DNA of 55,755 nt from Onishia taeanensis (GTDB lineage: Bacteria; Pseudomonadota; Gammaproteobacteria; Pseudomonadales; Halomonadaceae), in the NCBI RefSeq assembly GCF_013349955.1, contig NZ_JABVXC010000016.1:1-55755 (forward strand), read 5' to 3'. Shown here piece by piece: positions 8,948 through 17,430 of this stretch; positions within the stretch are counted from its first letter, which is position 1, and each line of letters starts with the position of its first letter. The notes beneath the pieces were generated by a model that saw only the letters and a program-made list of their open reading frames with translations, was not told the origin of the DNA and searched no databases. The position numbers and the translations under genes are program-made.

Positions 8948-9880
8948 ATGAATGTTCTTGAATTTGACCAAGGAAACGCCGGAGAGAGTATGGCCGCAAG
9001 TGCCTTGTCTCTGATATTTAATGGGGAGACGGCCCGAGAGACAATGCGAGGCGAGGGCATGGGCGCTCTCGATCTTCAATTAAAGTACTCGACAGACTTC
9101 CCTAGCCCGTCTTACACTCAAGTGGCAGTGCAAGTAAAAACTGGGCCAAGCTTTGGTCGCTGGACACCAACAAAAAATCGCTGGCGATTACAAAACATTG
9201 ATCAGGCACATCTAAAAAAGTGGAAAGCAACGAATCAGCCAGTTATCTTGATCTGGGTTCGCCTCGACCCGGAAATAAAAATATATTGGAAGCTTGTAGA
9301 CAAAAAAACTCCGGTTGAGACACTCTCTGTGTCAGAAAACCATCTTCTCACCCCAGCATCAAGATTTGAAATAGAGCGACTGCTGAACAAGCAACGTCTA
9401 CCCATCACTAGGGCAGGTAGCTTTACGGTACCCTCGGTCACAACCACAACTGAGGCACGCCACTGGGCTAGAACAAAATTTAAAAAAACAAAGGGAGAAA
9501 TCAATTGCTGCCTAGGAAAAGTCGCCATCACGAATTATGCCTGGCGACACCTAACAAGAGTCACGCGAGCTCAATCTCACATTCGCGACAGCTTGATAGC
9601 TCTGCCGCATGCAAAGGAGCTACTTTCCAAGACACCACACCAGATTCAAACTCTTCCAGACGCAGTTGAGTTAGTGGGAGAAAAAATTACTGTAAATAGA
9701 AAGGTTCTTGCGGTGTATCGCAACGTGCACTTCTCTGACAAAGGAGATTGCGTGGTCTATATCAGACTGGACGAGAAAGTCATCTACAATAAATGCTGGA
9801 GAAAAAAAGGCTTAATCAGGCAGAAGCTCTGTCAACAACTTAGATTGGAAAGTATTTATAGGAAGACTGCGAAAAGATAG
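8948..9880 (+). CDS. DUF4365 domain protein, PD-(D/E)XK nuclease-like
   Basis: The first 140 of 310 residues match DUF4365, a family with a restriction-endonuclease-like core: Glu13 in AGES, Asp42 in GALDLQL and the QVKTG motif at residues 62-66. The rest, about residues 150-310, is basic and of unknown fold; it contains a conserved-looking KVAITNYAWRHLTR block. DUF4365 proteins occur widely in defence islands, but a function for this one is not established. It lies 64 bases past an IS30 relic and in the same direction as the helicase at 5349-7943; the two may once have been adjacent. Confidence 0.75.
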   Translation: MNVLEFDQGNAGESMAASALSLIFNGETARETMRGEGMGALDLQLKYSTDFPSPSYTQVAVQVKTGPSFGRWTPTKNRWRLQNIDQAHLKKWKATNQPVILIWVRLDPEIKIYWKLVDKKTPVETLSVSENHLLTPASRFEIERLLNKQRLPITRAGSFTVPSVTTTTEARHWARTKFKKTKGEINCCLGKVAITNYAWRHLTRVTRAQSHIRDSLIALPHAKELLSKTPHQIQTLPDAVELVGEKITVNRKVLAVYRNVHFSDKGDCVVYIRLDEKVIYNKCWRKKGLIRQKLCQQLRLESIYRKTAKR

Positions 9881-10284
9881 TGCGCATCCCCCCTCTTCAC
9901 TTACCTGTCCTACACACCAATATGAATATCAATGAGATCAGACACATACCCGAGAAGCGCTGGAGGTATGATCGCGCGCGAGAGCTGAGGAGCGCGCCAT
10001 TATGATAAAGTGGATTCTGGCTTTGTCAATAGAGATCAATCATCTTGGCCGTTTGAGCGGCCTTGCACTCAATCCTATGGGGCGCAAGCATTCATCTCGG
10101 CCTCCTCGTTGCGAACCAAGAGCGAGGGGCCGCTTTCAGTGCTACCTAAGAGTTAGGAAATGACCACCGGCGCTGGCTCTCATTCACATCAATACCATGC
10201 ACACAGCCCCATGGACGCAATGAACAAACGTCCGCTTTTGGCCGGTAGCTGCCAATGTTCACCAAAAAAAGAAGTAGCTCGATA
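9881..10284. other. Non-coding stretch between DUF4365 and radC-like genes
   Basis: No frame in this stretch looks like a protein and no RNA gene is recognised. It separates a plus-strand gene from the end of a minus-strand gene cluster. Confidence 0.5.
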
Positions 10285-10317
10285 AGCCGGCGTCGCCCCT
10301 GAAGGCAGCGCCGGCGT
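10285..10317 (-). terminator. Possible terminator of the RadC-like gene
   Basis: On the minus strand GCCGGCG pairs with CGCCGGC across an interrupted stem just after the RadC stop. A run of seven Ts follows about 14 bases further on. Confidence 0.45.
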
Positions 10318-10334
10318 TGTGGGTTGGTTGACGT

Positions 10335-10832
10335 TCAGAGGTACCCAAGCTCTGCAAAGGATGAGCAACCTTCTGTCCCAACCACGATGTGATCGATGAT
10401 GCGGATTTCCACCAGGCCCAAGGCTTCCGTGAGCCGTTGCGTGATGCGTCGGTCTGCATCGCTGGGCTCGGGATCGCCAGAGGGGTGGTTGTGAACCAGG
10501 ATCACCGCAGCAGCATTCCAAGCTAGGGCCTGTTTGACTACTTCACGCGGGTAAACGCTCGCCGAGTCGATGGTGCCGCGGAAAAGCTCCTCGAAGCAGA
10601 TCACCCGATGCTGGCAGTCGAGGAATAGGGCACTGAATATCTCGTGCTCATACTCCTGCAATAGCAGCTGCAGGTGCTCGAATGCCAGCGCGGGCTTGGT
10701 AATCTTGCGTCCCCTGGCCAGCCGACGACGAGCAAAGGCCTTGGCGATGCTGAAGAGCTCCGATTCAGTCACCGTGTCGGTGATGCGATAGGTGCCGGCG
10801 GTCTCGCCGGCACTCAGCTTGCGGTGGTTCAT
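10335..10832 (-). CDS. RadC-family JAB domain protein (YfjY/YeeS-like)
   Basis: This 165-residue protein carries the RadC/JAMM metal-binding signature [14 protein letters not shown], with His114, His116 and Asp127, and an upstream conserved Glu near 81-82. It lacks the N-terminal helix-hairpin-helix of chromosomal RadC, as do the shorter YfjY/YeeS forms found on genomic islands. The reaction is unproven; a metalloprotease or nuclease role has been suggested for the fold. It ends a minus-strand group with the YqaJ exonuclease and ERF annealing protein, which points to a recombination or element-maintenance job. Confidence 0.9.
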   Translation of the reverse strand: MNHRKLSAGETAGTYRITDTVTESELFSIAKAFARRRLARGRKITKPALAFEHLQLLLQEYEHEIFSALFLDCQHRVICFEELFRGTIDSASVYPREVVKQALAWNAAAVILVHNHPSGDPEPSDADRRITQRLTEALGLVEIRIIDHIVVGTEGCSSFAELGYL

Positions 10833-10845
10833 GGTGTCTCCTTCC

Positions 10846-11457
10846 TCAGGCCGCCATGACCATGGCCATCCGGCGCTCCAGCTCCTCGTGGAAAGCCTCG
10901 ACGCGCTCGGCGATGTTGCGGATCATCGTCTCGTCCCGGTAGGCCCGCTTCACGAACAGAGGCATGCCCGGCCAGTAGCTGACGAAGTCGATCCATTCCC
11001 GCTCGCTGACCCACAGACCGCCCTGGCACTGCGCCAGGTGCTCCTGGGGCAGCTCATCGGCCAGCAGAAGCTCGATCTGGTACTTGGGCAGCTTGGTCTT
11101 GATCTCCACCAGGCCGTGGCCATCCACCAGACAGTCTGGCGAATACCCCACCCCGTGATTAAGGATGATGCCGACCTGCTCAAGACGCGGTAATCCTGTG
11201 GCTTCTTGGTAGAGCTCGCGGGCCACCGGCTCCAACTCGTGTCCCCGCTGAGTGTGGGTATTGCCTTGGAAGGCATCAGAGGGCTCGCCGGTGATGCGTT
11301 CGCCAATCAACTGGTGCATGTAGCTCAGTGCACCGGCTCCGAAGCCGTTCGGCCCCTTGCCCTTGACCAGCAGAGTCTTCAGCTCGGACATGGTGACGAT
11401 GCCGAGCCTTGCGGCATGCCACTCGGGCGTGCCCTGGTCCAGTGTCAGGATCTGCAT
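10846..11457 (-). CDS. YqaJ-family (lambda Exo-like) exonuclease
   Basis: This 203-residue protein fits the YqaJ viral recombinase family, 5'-3' exonucleases that make single-stranded tails for annealing. It opens with [15 protein letters not shown], the family's usual start. Catalytic residues are visible as Glu76 in RGHELEP, Asp108 in GYSPDCL and Glu118-Ile-Lys120 in LVEIKTK. I chose the ATG at 11457 because a GGAG ribosome site precedes it and it matches the family start; longer forms add a low-complexity arginine-rich tail. Downstream of an ERF annealing protein, it completes a Red-like pair. Confidence 0.9.
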   Translation of the reverse strand: MQILTLDQGTPEWHAARLGIVTMSELKTLLVKGKGPNGFGAGALSYMHQLIGERITGEPSDAFQGNTHTQRGHELEPVARELYQEATGLPRLEQVGIILNHGVGYSPDCLVDGHGLVEIKTKLPKYQIELLLADELPQEHLAQCQGGLWVSEREWIDFVSYWPGMPLFVKRAYRDETMIRNIAERVEAFHEELERRMAMVMAA

Positions 11458-11516
11458 AATGATCTCCTTCTCGATGACACGGCATAAGCCGCGAGGGGAG
11501 GGCCCTCGCCAGCCGA

Positions 11517-12254
11517 TCAGTGATGTTGGCGGTTGGGCTGTGCCCGCTTTTGCAGAGAGGCTCGAAGTCTGTCGAAGTCGCCGCGCGGTACCTGCTCGGC
11601 CTCGCCGTACTTGCCGACGAACCATTCCTGGGTGGCGGGAGGACAGATGGTGATCAGCTGCTTGATCTGACCCGCCTGGAAGGGCGTGACCAGCTTCACC
11701 GGAGCGGCGCTGTGTCCGTTGTCGTCCTGGCCGCGGGTGGTGATGTTGAGCAGGGCAGAGAGTACGTAGCGCTTGCCGTAGCTGGTGGAGGAGCCGAAGG
11801 CCTGGACGGCATTTTTGCTGCCGCTGGTATCGGCCGGCAACAGCATGCTGGTTTCTTCACGATGACCGTCTTGGTGCATCAGCACGCCGGTCACCTGAAT
11901 GCCGCATTCCTGGGTCTGAATGCGGAAGCTCATCGCGAAGCCGTGCTTCTTCATGATCGGCCGTACGGTATCGACGATGTCCTCCAGAGTGGCGTAGTTA
12001 CCGTTGTTGGCCTTGCCACGCTCGGCGATACTCGGCACCTCGGTCTGCATGGCAGCCATGGCAGCGCTATAGGCCATCAGCGCCTGACGATCGAGCACGC
12101 GTTCCTGCATCTGCAGTAGGCGCTCCATCTTGTCGATGTCGACCTCTGGGTTGAGAGCGGCCCGCTCGATCACCTGGATGATCGCCGTGCTGTCTGGGGT
12201 GGCTTGGGTAACCGGTGCTTTGTTGACGGTCTTGGGGTGAATGGGCGTTGCCAT
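11517..12254 (-). CDS. ERF-superfamily single-strand annealing protein
   Basis: This 245-residue protein matches the ERF superfamily, which anneals complementary single strands during phage and plasmid recombination. Residues about 60-170 hold the family core: FGSSTSYGKRYVLSALLNI near 151-169 and an earlier NYATLEDIVDTVRPIMKKHG block near 86-105. The C-terminal 60 residues are variable and probably contact partners. The exonuclease gene follows by 59 bases on the same strand, the usual order for such pairs. Intact motifs suggest both are functional and could act during element integration, replication or DNA acquisition. Confidence 0.9.
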   Translation of the reverse strand: MATPIHPKTVNKAPVTQATPDSTAIIQVIERAALNPEVDIDKMERLLQMQERVLDRQALMAYSAAMAAMQTEVPSIAERGKANNGNYATLEDIVDTVRPIMKKHGFAMSFRIQTQECGIQVTGVLMHQDGHREETSMLLPADTSGSKNAVQAFGSSTSYGKRYVLSALLNITTRGQDDNGHSAAPVKLVTPFQAGQIKQLITICPPATQEWFVGKYGEAEQVPRGDFDRLRASLQKRAQPNRQHH

Positions 12255-12265
12255 GATGGCCTCCG

Positions 12266-12451
12266 TTAGCGATAGCGTTGGATGACGTCAGGGAGTTGGT
12301 CGATAGGCACCGGCTCGAGGGTTAGGGCCACGCGATAGACGCGGCCCTGGGACAGCACGTGGGTCTCGGCCGTGTGTTTGCCGGCTTCTAGCAGTTGACG
12401 GGTGAGCTTCGTCAGCGAATAGCACAGTTCCAGTGAAAGGGCTGTTGGCAT
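12266..12451 (-). CDS. Small hypothetical protein, 61 residues
   Basis: Starting at the ATG at 12451, eight bases after a strong GGAGG site, the product is 61 residues with no recognised domain. The N-terminal half is leucine-rich and helical in appearance; the second half reads like a short beta hairpin (HVLSQGRVYRVALTLEP). The reading frame stays open further upstream, but that would read through the hairpin in the leader and has no ribosome site. It precedes the ERF gene by 11 bases and is presumably co-transcribed with the recombination genes. Function unknown. Confidence 0.6.
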   Translation of the reverse strand: MPTALSLELCYSLTKLTRQLLEAGKHTAETHVLSQGRVYRVALTLEPVPIDQLPDVIQRYR

Positions 12452-12466
12452 TATCGATTCCTCCAA

Positions 12467-12502
12467 AATAAAGCGCCCGGCCTTGGGGCCGGGCGCTTTA
12501 TC
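12467..12502 (-). terminator. Strong GC hairpin with T tract in the leader of the recombination operon
   Basis: AAAGCGCCCGGCC and GGCCGGGCGCTTT form a near-perfect stem. On the minus strand TTTATTTT follows, then at once the GGAGG site of the 61-residue gene. It could end transcription from the gene at 12666-13682 or act as an attenuator. Confidence 0.75.
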
Positions 12503-12665
12503 GTTGATTATTTCGACCTGTAATGATCGGTGCTTGAGTGGAGAATAATGACAATCCAAGCTCAATATAAATATCGAACAGGGTTCGGTCAGCTATAAGG
12601 TGCTCGATATCGGTGGAGCAGCAGGGGAAGAGTGCTGATTGTCATCATTGGGAGCGGCATATGCT

Positions 12666-13682
12666 TCAATCATGGAAGAAATCTGGATTCAGCCCGACAA
12701 CGCGTTGGTCATCGAAGCGATATCCGTTCTCGTAGCAGAGCGCCTCTTCGCATTCATAACTATCCGATACCATGGGGAGGTGCTCTGGGAGATCTCTTTT
12801 GTTGATCGTTATCATTCCACCTTTTTCCACAGCTAACGCACAGTTACGCAATGATGGAGTGCAATCCACCCAATAATAGCCATCCTTCACTTCTGCTTTA
12901 TGGGCTATCTGGGTGTAGCTAAATGAAGCTCGATTTAGGGCCGTAATATGGCCTTCCGCATCTCGACAGAAGGTTCCTCCACATTGCATTGTTTCGCCTG
13001 GCTGACTCAAGGGGATATAGTCTGGGAGGTCATAGAAGTCAACTTCGACGACTTCATTTTCACTTAGCTCTATGCGACAAGTGTCGTAGCAGCTTAGGAC
13101 GCGGTAGGTACCTTCCGGCGGAGGTGTATATGGCTCTTCATCCTTCTTCGGTACTTCAGCCTTGGCTCGCTCATTAGGAGAGTAGTTGTAGAAGGCATCT
13201 TGGTCATTCTCGATATAGGGGAGTTCAAAATCATCAGCTAGTGGTCCAGTACCATATCGGTAGGCAAAGGCCCGGTTGGTTTCTGGCTCAGGGTGGAGGT
13301 AGTAATCCTTCGTGATGCGGATGAGAGATTTATTGATATGTCCCCAGTAGTCTGTTCCAGTCGGCAACTTACCAATGAAATTGCCACTCTCTTGGTAGAT
13401 GCCATTCCCTTGGTGAGTAGCGATGGTGTTGTTGGCCTCCGCTTTAGTGAAGATTCCATTTTCCTGATCAGTTCGGTAAAGAACTGTCTCTTGGCTGGGT
13501 AAGCCCTCTACCCTACAGTCCAAGTATAGGCCGCCCTCACTCACTATTTGGCAGGGAACGGCGTCTGGGGCTTCCGCTGTAAGACGAGTTGGGGTGTCGA
13601 TATACCACCACTCATTGGCATGGACTTCAGCAGAAAGCCCAAAAGCAATGAAGACATTAAATGCTTTTATGAGAGAATTCAT
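12666..13682 (-). CDS. Exported hypothetical protein, cysteine-rich
   Basis: The 338-residue product begins with a plausible Sec signal peptide: MNSLIKAFNVFIAFGLSAEVHA, with cleavage after AxA near residue 22. The mature part has repeated segments with paired cysteines, such as YRVLSCYDTCRIELSENEVVEV and YWVDCTPSLRNCALAVEKGG, and a similar N-terminal PCQIVSEGGLYLDCRVEG, so it seems built from at least three or four small disulfide-bonded beta repeats of about 50-70 residues. No known family is recognised. Together with the smaller exported protein at 13871-14326 it may be a cargo pair. Confidence 0.7.
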   Translation of the reverse strand: MNSLIKAFNVFIAFGLSAEVHANEWWYIDTPTRLTAEAPDAVPCQIVSEGGLYLDCRVEGLPSQETVLYRTDQENGIFTKAEANNTIATHQGNGIYQESGNFIGKLPTGTDYWGHINKSLIRITKDYYLHPEPETNRAFAYRYGTGPLADDFELPYIENDQDAFYNYSPNERAKAEVPKKDEEPYTPPPEGTYRVLSCYDTCRIELSENEVVEVDFYDLPDYIPLSQPGETMQCGGTFCRDAEGHITALNRASFSYTQIAHKAEVKDGYYWVDCTPSLRNCALAVEKGGMITINKRDLPEHLPMVSDSYECEEALCYENGYRFDDQRVVGLNPDFFHD

Positions 13683-13766
13683 GAGCTGCGACTCTGGTTG
13701 AAGTAAAACTCAAAGATAGATAGCCATCGGAGGCAGGAGAATAATGAGTATAAGGACTTGGTTGTC

Positions 13767-13907
13767 ATGCCAGTCACGATTGCCTCAGCTTCTTTCTCCG
13801 CCGGCTTCATGTTTTTAGCTCTTGCCTATGCGCAACATTTTACGCTTCCGTATATTTTATTGATTATTTTTTACCAAGCGGTGTGGCAAGGGTTTAAGTC
13901 ACTTTGA
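13767..13907 (+). CDS. Possible 46-residue membrane protein
   Basis: An ATG frame gives two hydrophobic stretches (FSAGFMFLALAYA and PYILLIIFYQAVW) joined by a short loop. It overlaps the end of the minus-strand gene at 13871 and has no strong ribosome site of its own, so it may be chance. Confidence 0.25.
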   Translation: MPVTIASASFSAGFMFLALAYAQHFTLPYILLIIFYQAVWQGFKSL

Positions 13908-14326
13908 AGTGGGTGGCTGATGTCACTTAGCTTGTTTGTAGGGAACCGGTGAGCACTGACATTAGTCTTTATTATCAGGTTGTTGGCGTTTCGGAATTTC
14001 TCCCAGAATGACTCGAAATTTGCTGAGCATACTCTACATTCAGTGTTGAAGGGATTGGAGTAAGATTCCCCGTCAACAATGACATCAAACTGTTCGTTTC
14101 TAGCCCCTTCAGAGTCATACATTTTTCCCTGGATAGTAGCTGAGGCACTAATATAGCCATCGTATCTAGGGCATGAGATGTGAAGCCTGTTCCCATTTCC
14201 GTCATCGACACTGTATTCGAAGACTCCCATACCATAGCCTTCGGTCCATTCGTAAGTACCGGCCATGGCGGTGGCTGTCAGTGTGCCGAGCACCATCGCA
14301 GTAAGCAGTTTCTGTCGTTTCAACAC
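13871..14326 (-). CDS. Small exported hypothetical protein
   Basis: This 151-residue protein starts with a clear signal peptide: KRQK, then a hydrophobic LLTAMVLGTLTATAMA stretch with a likely AMA cleavage site near residue 22. The mature part contains a YSVDDGNGNRLHISCP segment and three to four cysteines that could form disulfides in the periplasm. The GTG at 14326 is chosen because GGAG lies six bases upstream and the signal peptide begins there. Its promoter region holds the inverted repeats shared with the XRE regulator gene, so it is probably regulated by it. No family recognised. Confidence 0.7.
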   Translation of the reverse strand: MLKRQKLLTAMVLGTLTATAMAGTYEWTEGYGMGVFEYSVDDGNGNRLHISCPRYDGYISASATIQGKMYDSEGARNEQFDVIVDGESYSNPFNTECRVCSANFESFWEKFRNANNLIIKTNVSAHRFPTNKLSDISHPLQSDLNPCHTAW

Positions 14327-14366
14327 TGAGTCTCCTATCTCGTGGAAGGGGCATTTTGCTTAAGTG

Positions 14367-14394
14367 TCAACTCTTAAGGTTGATATTCAACCTT
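14367..14394. promoter_or_regulatory. Palindromic operator O1 (AAGGTTGA-TAT-TCAACCTT)
   Basis: AAGGTTGATATTCAACCTT at 14376-14394 is a perfect inverted repeat with a three-base centre. It overlaps a second pair, TCAAC...GTTGA, at 14367-14383. It lies between divergent genes, one encoding an XRE regulator. Confidence 0.7.
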
Positions 14395-14404
14395 ATGAGC
14401 CCTT

Positions 14405-14442
14405 CAGTCAAATGGGTTGTCGCCCAACCATTTAGGTTGACT
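14405..14442. promoter_or_regulatory. Palindromic operator O2 at the XRE gene start
   Basis: CAACC-ATTTA-GGTTG at 14425-14439 repeats the half-sites of O1, and the outer arms CAGTCAA (14405-14411) and TTGACTG (14436-14442) extend the symmetry. It abuts the ribosome site of the XRE gene, which fits self-repression. Confidence 0.65.
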
Positions 14443-14453
14443 GGGAGGGCGGC

Positions 14454-14807
14454 ATGAGCGAAGCAAGGCAAGGTACTCCATCAGAGCGCATCGGCAGAGC
14501 CATCGCGAGGCATCGGCTGCGGTGCGGGCTGACCCAAGAGCAAGTAGCCGAGCGGCTGGGGATCGGTATGGAAGCGGTGTCCCGTATGGAGCGAGGGCTG
14601 GTGACCCCAAACATTTCTCGCTTGTTTGAGCTGGCTTCCCTTTTTGGCTGTGAGGCAGCCGACCTGCTGCGTGACATTAGTCCTCTTGCAGACGATCAAG
14701 CGCGGCGGATTCGAGACCAGTTGGAGAGGCTGAGGCCTTCGGATCGCGACTGGGTCATTAGCCTGATGGACCAGCTTTGTGAACGGCTTGATCGCCCTGA
14801 TGGGTGA
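14454..14807 (+). CDS. XRE-family transcriptional regulator
   Basis: The 117-residue protein has a Cro/CI helix-turn-helix at about residues 12-66: HRLRCGLTQEQVAERLGIGM is the HTH core, followed by EAVSRMERGLVTPNISRLFELASLF. The tail (about 75-117) is acidic and helical and may mediate dimer contacts. The ATG has a GGGAGGGCGG ribosome site. Two palindromes sharing AGGTTG half-sites lie directly upstream, between it and the divergent exported-protein gene; it likely binds them to control itself and that gene. Confidence 0.88.
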   Translation: MSEARQGTPSERIGRAIARHRLRCGLTQEQVAERLGIGMEAVSRMERGLVTPNISRLFELASLFGCEAADLLRDISPLADDQARRIRDQLERLRPSDRDWVISLMDQLCERLDRPDG

Positions 14808-15023
14808 ACCAGTACCAGTGATTACGTTTACGTCACAAGTTGCCCCGAATGCAGCTACTGATCACCCGTACCAAGGTGAGATTGCTGTTCAGAGAGGTCT
14901 GCCGTGGACGAGCAGTGCAATCACGTCGTATGCATACATTTTATTCCCTAGGCGTGGTTAGAAAATTCGATCAGGGGCTGCCAGCCGGCAGCCCCCTATA
15001 TACTGCTCTTGCAGTACGTGGCT

Positions 15024-15992
15024 TCACGCCACTAGTGCAAGGGCGGACTCCAGGGCCTTGTCCTTGAGGCTCGCCCCTTGGCCGAACCATGCGGAATCCA
15101 TACGGTAATCGTTGCCACGGGCGCGTTTCTCATGGTCCACGTACTCGGTCACCGCGTTAAGCAGACCCCACGCGGTGCCTTGCGCCGTGCATAGCTGTGA
15201 GCCACGCCCCTCACCCTGGAAAAGCTTCTGGACGCGATTAAGAGCCCGGACGTTGGGCAACCGAGACGGATCTTCCAGCGGTGCTTCGGCATTGCAGATC
15301 ACTGCCTGGAAGTAGGCTCTCGCTTCCTCCTGACTGACCTTGCGCTCGGCCAGCGTTTTCAGGCGATACATGAAGTCGTCCCACTGTGAGACAGAGATCC
15401 CCAATTGCTGCTTGACCAGCTGAGGACGGAACTCGGTGCTGTGCGGTACTTTCACCCCTTGCGACATACCGTCTACGGCAATGGATAGGGTGTTGTTGCA
15501 TACCACCCGCACCGAGGTCGGCATAGCGACGGTGGCCAGAGATCCATCGCAGGACGTAGCCAACAGCAGGTAGTCGTTGACCTGGTCTTGACCCTTCAGA
15601 GCCCCACCCAGGCCACTCTTGGCCAACGCCCAGAACTTGCGACCACCTTTGAGCACACCCGCGGTCTCGAGCTCATAACCCGCGTATTCCGTGAGATCGC
15701 GATAGAACTCCAGTACCTCTTCCGGCTGCACCACCTTGTAGCGTTGGGAGACCACCGATAGCGGATCCTTGGTATCGGAGCGGTAGAGCACTTTCTGTTC
15801 CGGGAAGGAGTGGGTGCTGCCCAAGTGGCCTGCTCCATCGGCAATGAAGCGTACCGGGGATTCATCGATGTGCCAGTCCATGCCGGCTTGCTGTCGCCAG
15901 ACTTCCAGCGGCTGGTGACGAGACAGCTGCTGGCCCAGCCCATGCCAGGGAGTGTCGCCGACGTAAGCCATGTGCTCGATTTGATGTGCCAT
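15024..15992 (-). CDS. DUF932 domain protein (YfjQ/YafZ-like)
   Basis: This 322-residue protein matches DUF932, a family common on plasmids, phages and CP4-type islands (YfjQ and YafZ in E. coli). The N-terminal YVGDTPWHGLGQ near residues 10-21, RYKVVQPEEVLEFYRDL near 103-119 and the VRVVCNNTLSIA block near 181-192 are characteristic. No catalytic function is established. GGAGAT precedes the ATG. Its companions here, RadC-, YfjI- and YfjJ-like genes, match the gene set of CP4-57-like elements. The 215 bases between the XRE gene and its end hold no recognised gene. Confidence 0.9.
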   Translation of the reverse strand: MAHQIEHMAYVGDTPWHGLGQQLSRHQPLEVWRQQAGMDWHIDESPVRFIADGAGHLGSTHSFPEQKVLYRSDTKDPLSVVSQRYKVVQPEEVLEFYRDLTEYAGYELETAGVLKGGRKFWALAKSGLGGALKGQDQVNDYLLLATSCDGSLATVAMPTSVRVVCNNTLSIAVDGMSQGVKVPHSTEFRPQLVKQQLGISVSQWDDFMYRLKTLAERKVSQEEARAYFQAVICNAEAPLEDPSRLPNVRALNRVQKLFQGEGRGSQLCTAQGTAWGLLNAVTEYVDHEKRARGNDYRMDSAWFGQGASLKDKALESALALVA

Positions 15993-16012
15993 GAGAAATC
16001 TCCTGGACGAAA

Positions 16013-16035
16013 AAAAGCCGGCTGAGTGCCGGCTG
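16013..16035 (-). terminator. Rho-independent terminator on the minus strand
   Basis: CAGCCGGC and GCCGGCT form a stem followed by TTTTTT on the minus strand, between the stop of the 16064-16378 gene and the DUF932 start. Confidence 0.7.
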
Positions 16036-16063
16036 ATGGGATAAGAGGATGTGTCGTGTTGGG

Positions 16064-16378
16064 TCAGGCCAGCTCACGGAACGCGTGGCCACACCCTAGA
16101 CAGAGCCAGGGGATGCCTTCTCCGGGAGGGAACAGGTTTACGACTAGGCGATCGCCAGCCGCAGCTCCAGCGATGCCACCTGATGCGCCGGCGACGATAG
16201 CGGCAGCGGCTCGAGTGAGCGGAAATTGTCTGGAAGAGACCAGGTTCCCGGGAGAGTAGAGCGACCCATAGGCGCCCTGAAGCGAACCGGCCATTGCGCC
16301 GGCCGCGATCCCGAGTTTGCGGGCAGTCTCGAGGTTGATGACGCGCTGCGACTCGCAGCGTAAGCAGGGTGGGGCCAT
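16064..16378 (-). CDS. Small zinc-ribbon/glycine-zipper hypothetical protein
   Basis: This 104-residue product has a CLRC pair at residues 5-8 and a CLGC pair near 94-97, which could together bind one zinc ion, and between them alanine- and glycine-rich stretches (GIAAGAMAGSLQGAYG and AAAAIVAGASGGIAGAAAG) that resemble glycine-zipper membrane segments. CAGGAG lies seven bases before the ATG. No known family is recognised; its neighbours suggest an element-encoded accessory protein. Confidence 0.6.
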   Translation of the reverse strand: MAPPCLRCESQRVINLETARKLGIAAGAMAGSLQGAYGSLYSPGNLVSSRQFPLTRAAAAIVAGASGGIAGAAAGDRLVVNLFPPGEGIPWLCLGCGHAFRELA

Positions 16379-16511
16379 GTCAGGTCTCCTGTGTTGATGA
16401 CACGAGCTCGAAGGGACTCAACTCACAGGAGTGATATAGGTCTAAAAATTATTTATTTGGGTTGATTTGGAAGGTCTGCTTCATGGATCGCCTCTTAGCT
16501 AATGAAATGTT

Positions 16512-17430
16512 TTAGGCTTTGTCCGAAAAGTAGGATTTTCTAATGTGGCCAATGCCGCAACTGCATAGGTGACCGCATGGCAGGACGCGACGAGCTCTCC
16601 GATCAAAGCTGGGAAATGATTAAGGACATCGTCTCGCCCTACCAACCAATGGGCCGCCCTCGCCGAGATGACCGCCAAGTGCTGAACGGGATCTTCTGGG
16701 TCCTGTGCTCAGGCGCTAAATGGCGCGACCTCCCGGAACGGTATGGATATTGGAAGACGGTCTATGATCGGTTCCGGCAGTGGCGAGACGATGGCACCTG
16801 CGAGGCTATCCTGAATCGGCTACATCTCAAGTTACGGGAAGATGGGCTGATGGATTTGGATACCTGGATGGTTGATTCCACCTCGATCCGGGCCAGGCGG
16901 GCTGCCTCTGGAGCCGGCAAAAAGGGGGATCGAAAGAACCCATAGACAATGCGCTGGGGCGCAGCCGAGGCGGCCTGACCACCAAGATCCACATGCTTTG
17001 CGATCGGCATGGCTGGCCACTAACGTTCACCGTGTCGCCGGGGCAGGATTCGGATACCCGCCACTTTATTCCCACCATGGAGCACGACCATTTGCCTGGG
17101 CGAGTGGGATGACCACGTAAACGTTGCCGATACATCGTGGCGGACAAAGGCTACGACAGTGATTCCCTCCGCCGGTACTGCGACCGCCACCGGATGAAGC
17201 CGATCATTTCCAGACGCAAGATGCACCGAAAGCCACGGCCGGGGGCGTCCAGGGGATTTGACAAGCCGCGCTAACGGGAAAGGAACGTCATCGAGCGCTG
17301 CATCGGCTGGATCAAAGAACTACGCCGTGTCTGCACGCGCTATGACAAGCTCGCCAGCAGTTTCAAGGCGATGGTATGCCTGGCCTGCATAGACCGTTGT
17401 TTGCGTGCAGACTTTTCAGACAAAACCTAA
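16512..17430 (+). mobile_element. IS5-family insertion sequence, decayed
   Basis: Terminal inverted repeats match at 18 of 20 positions: TTAGGCTTTGTCCGAAAAGT at 16512-16531 and the complement of ACTTTTCAGACAAAACCTAA at 17411-17430. The element is 919 bases, within the normal range for the short IS5 groups. Its right end lies inside the 3' end of the DUF3987 gene. Confidence 0.88.
16577..17430 (+). pseudogene. IS5-family transposase, broken
   Basis: The first 122 residues read intact (GRPRRDDRQVLNGIFWVLCS and the first catalytic Asp in MVDSTSIRARRAA). The frame then shifts near 16943 and resumes as DNALGRSRGGLTTKIHMLCD. The second aspartate is in IVADKGYDSD and the glutamate in RNVIERCIGWIKELRR, so the DDE triad is still readable, but in-frame stops interrupt it near 17111 and 17272. 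One frameshift and two stops mean no active transposase. The stop codon coincides with the right inverted repeat. Confidence 0.85.
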
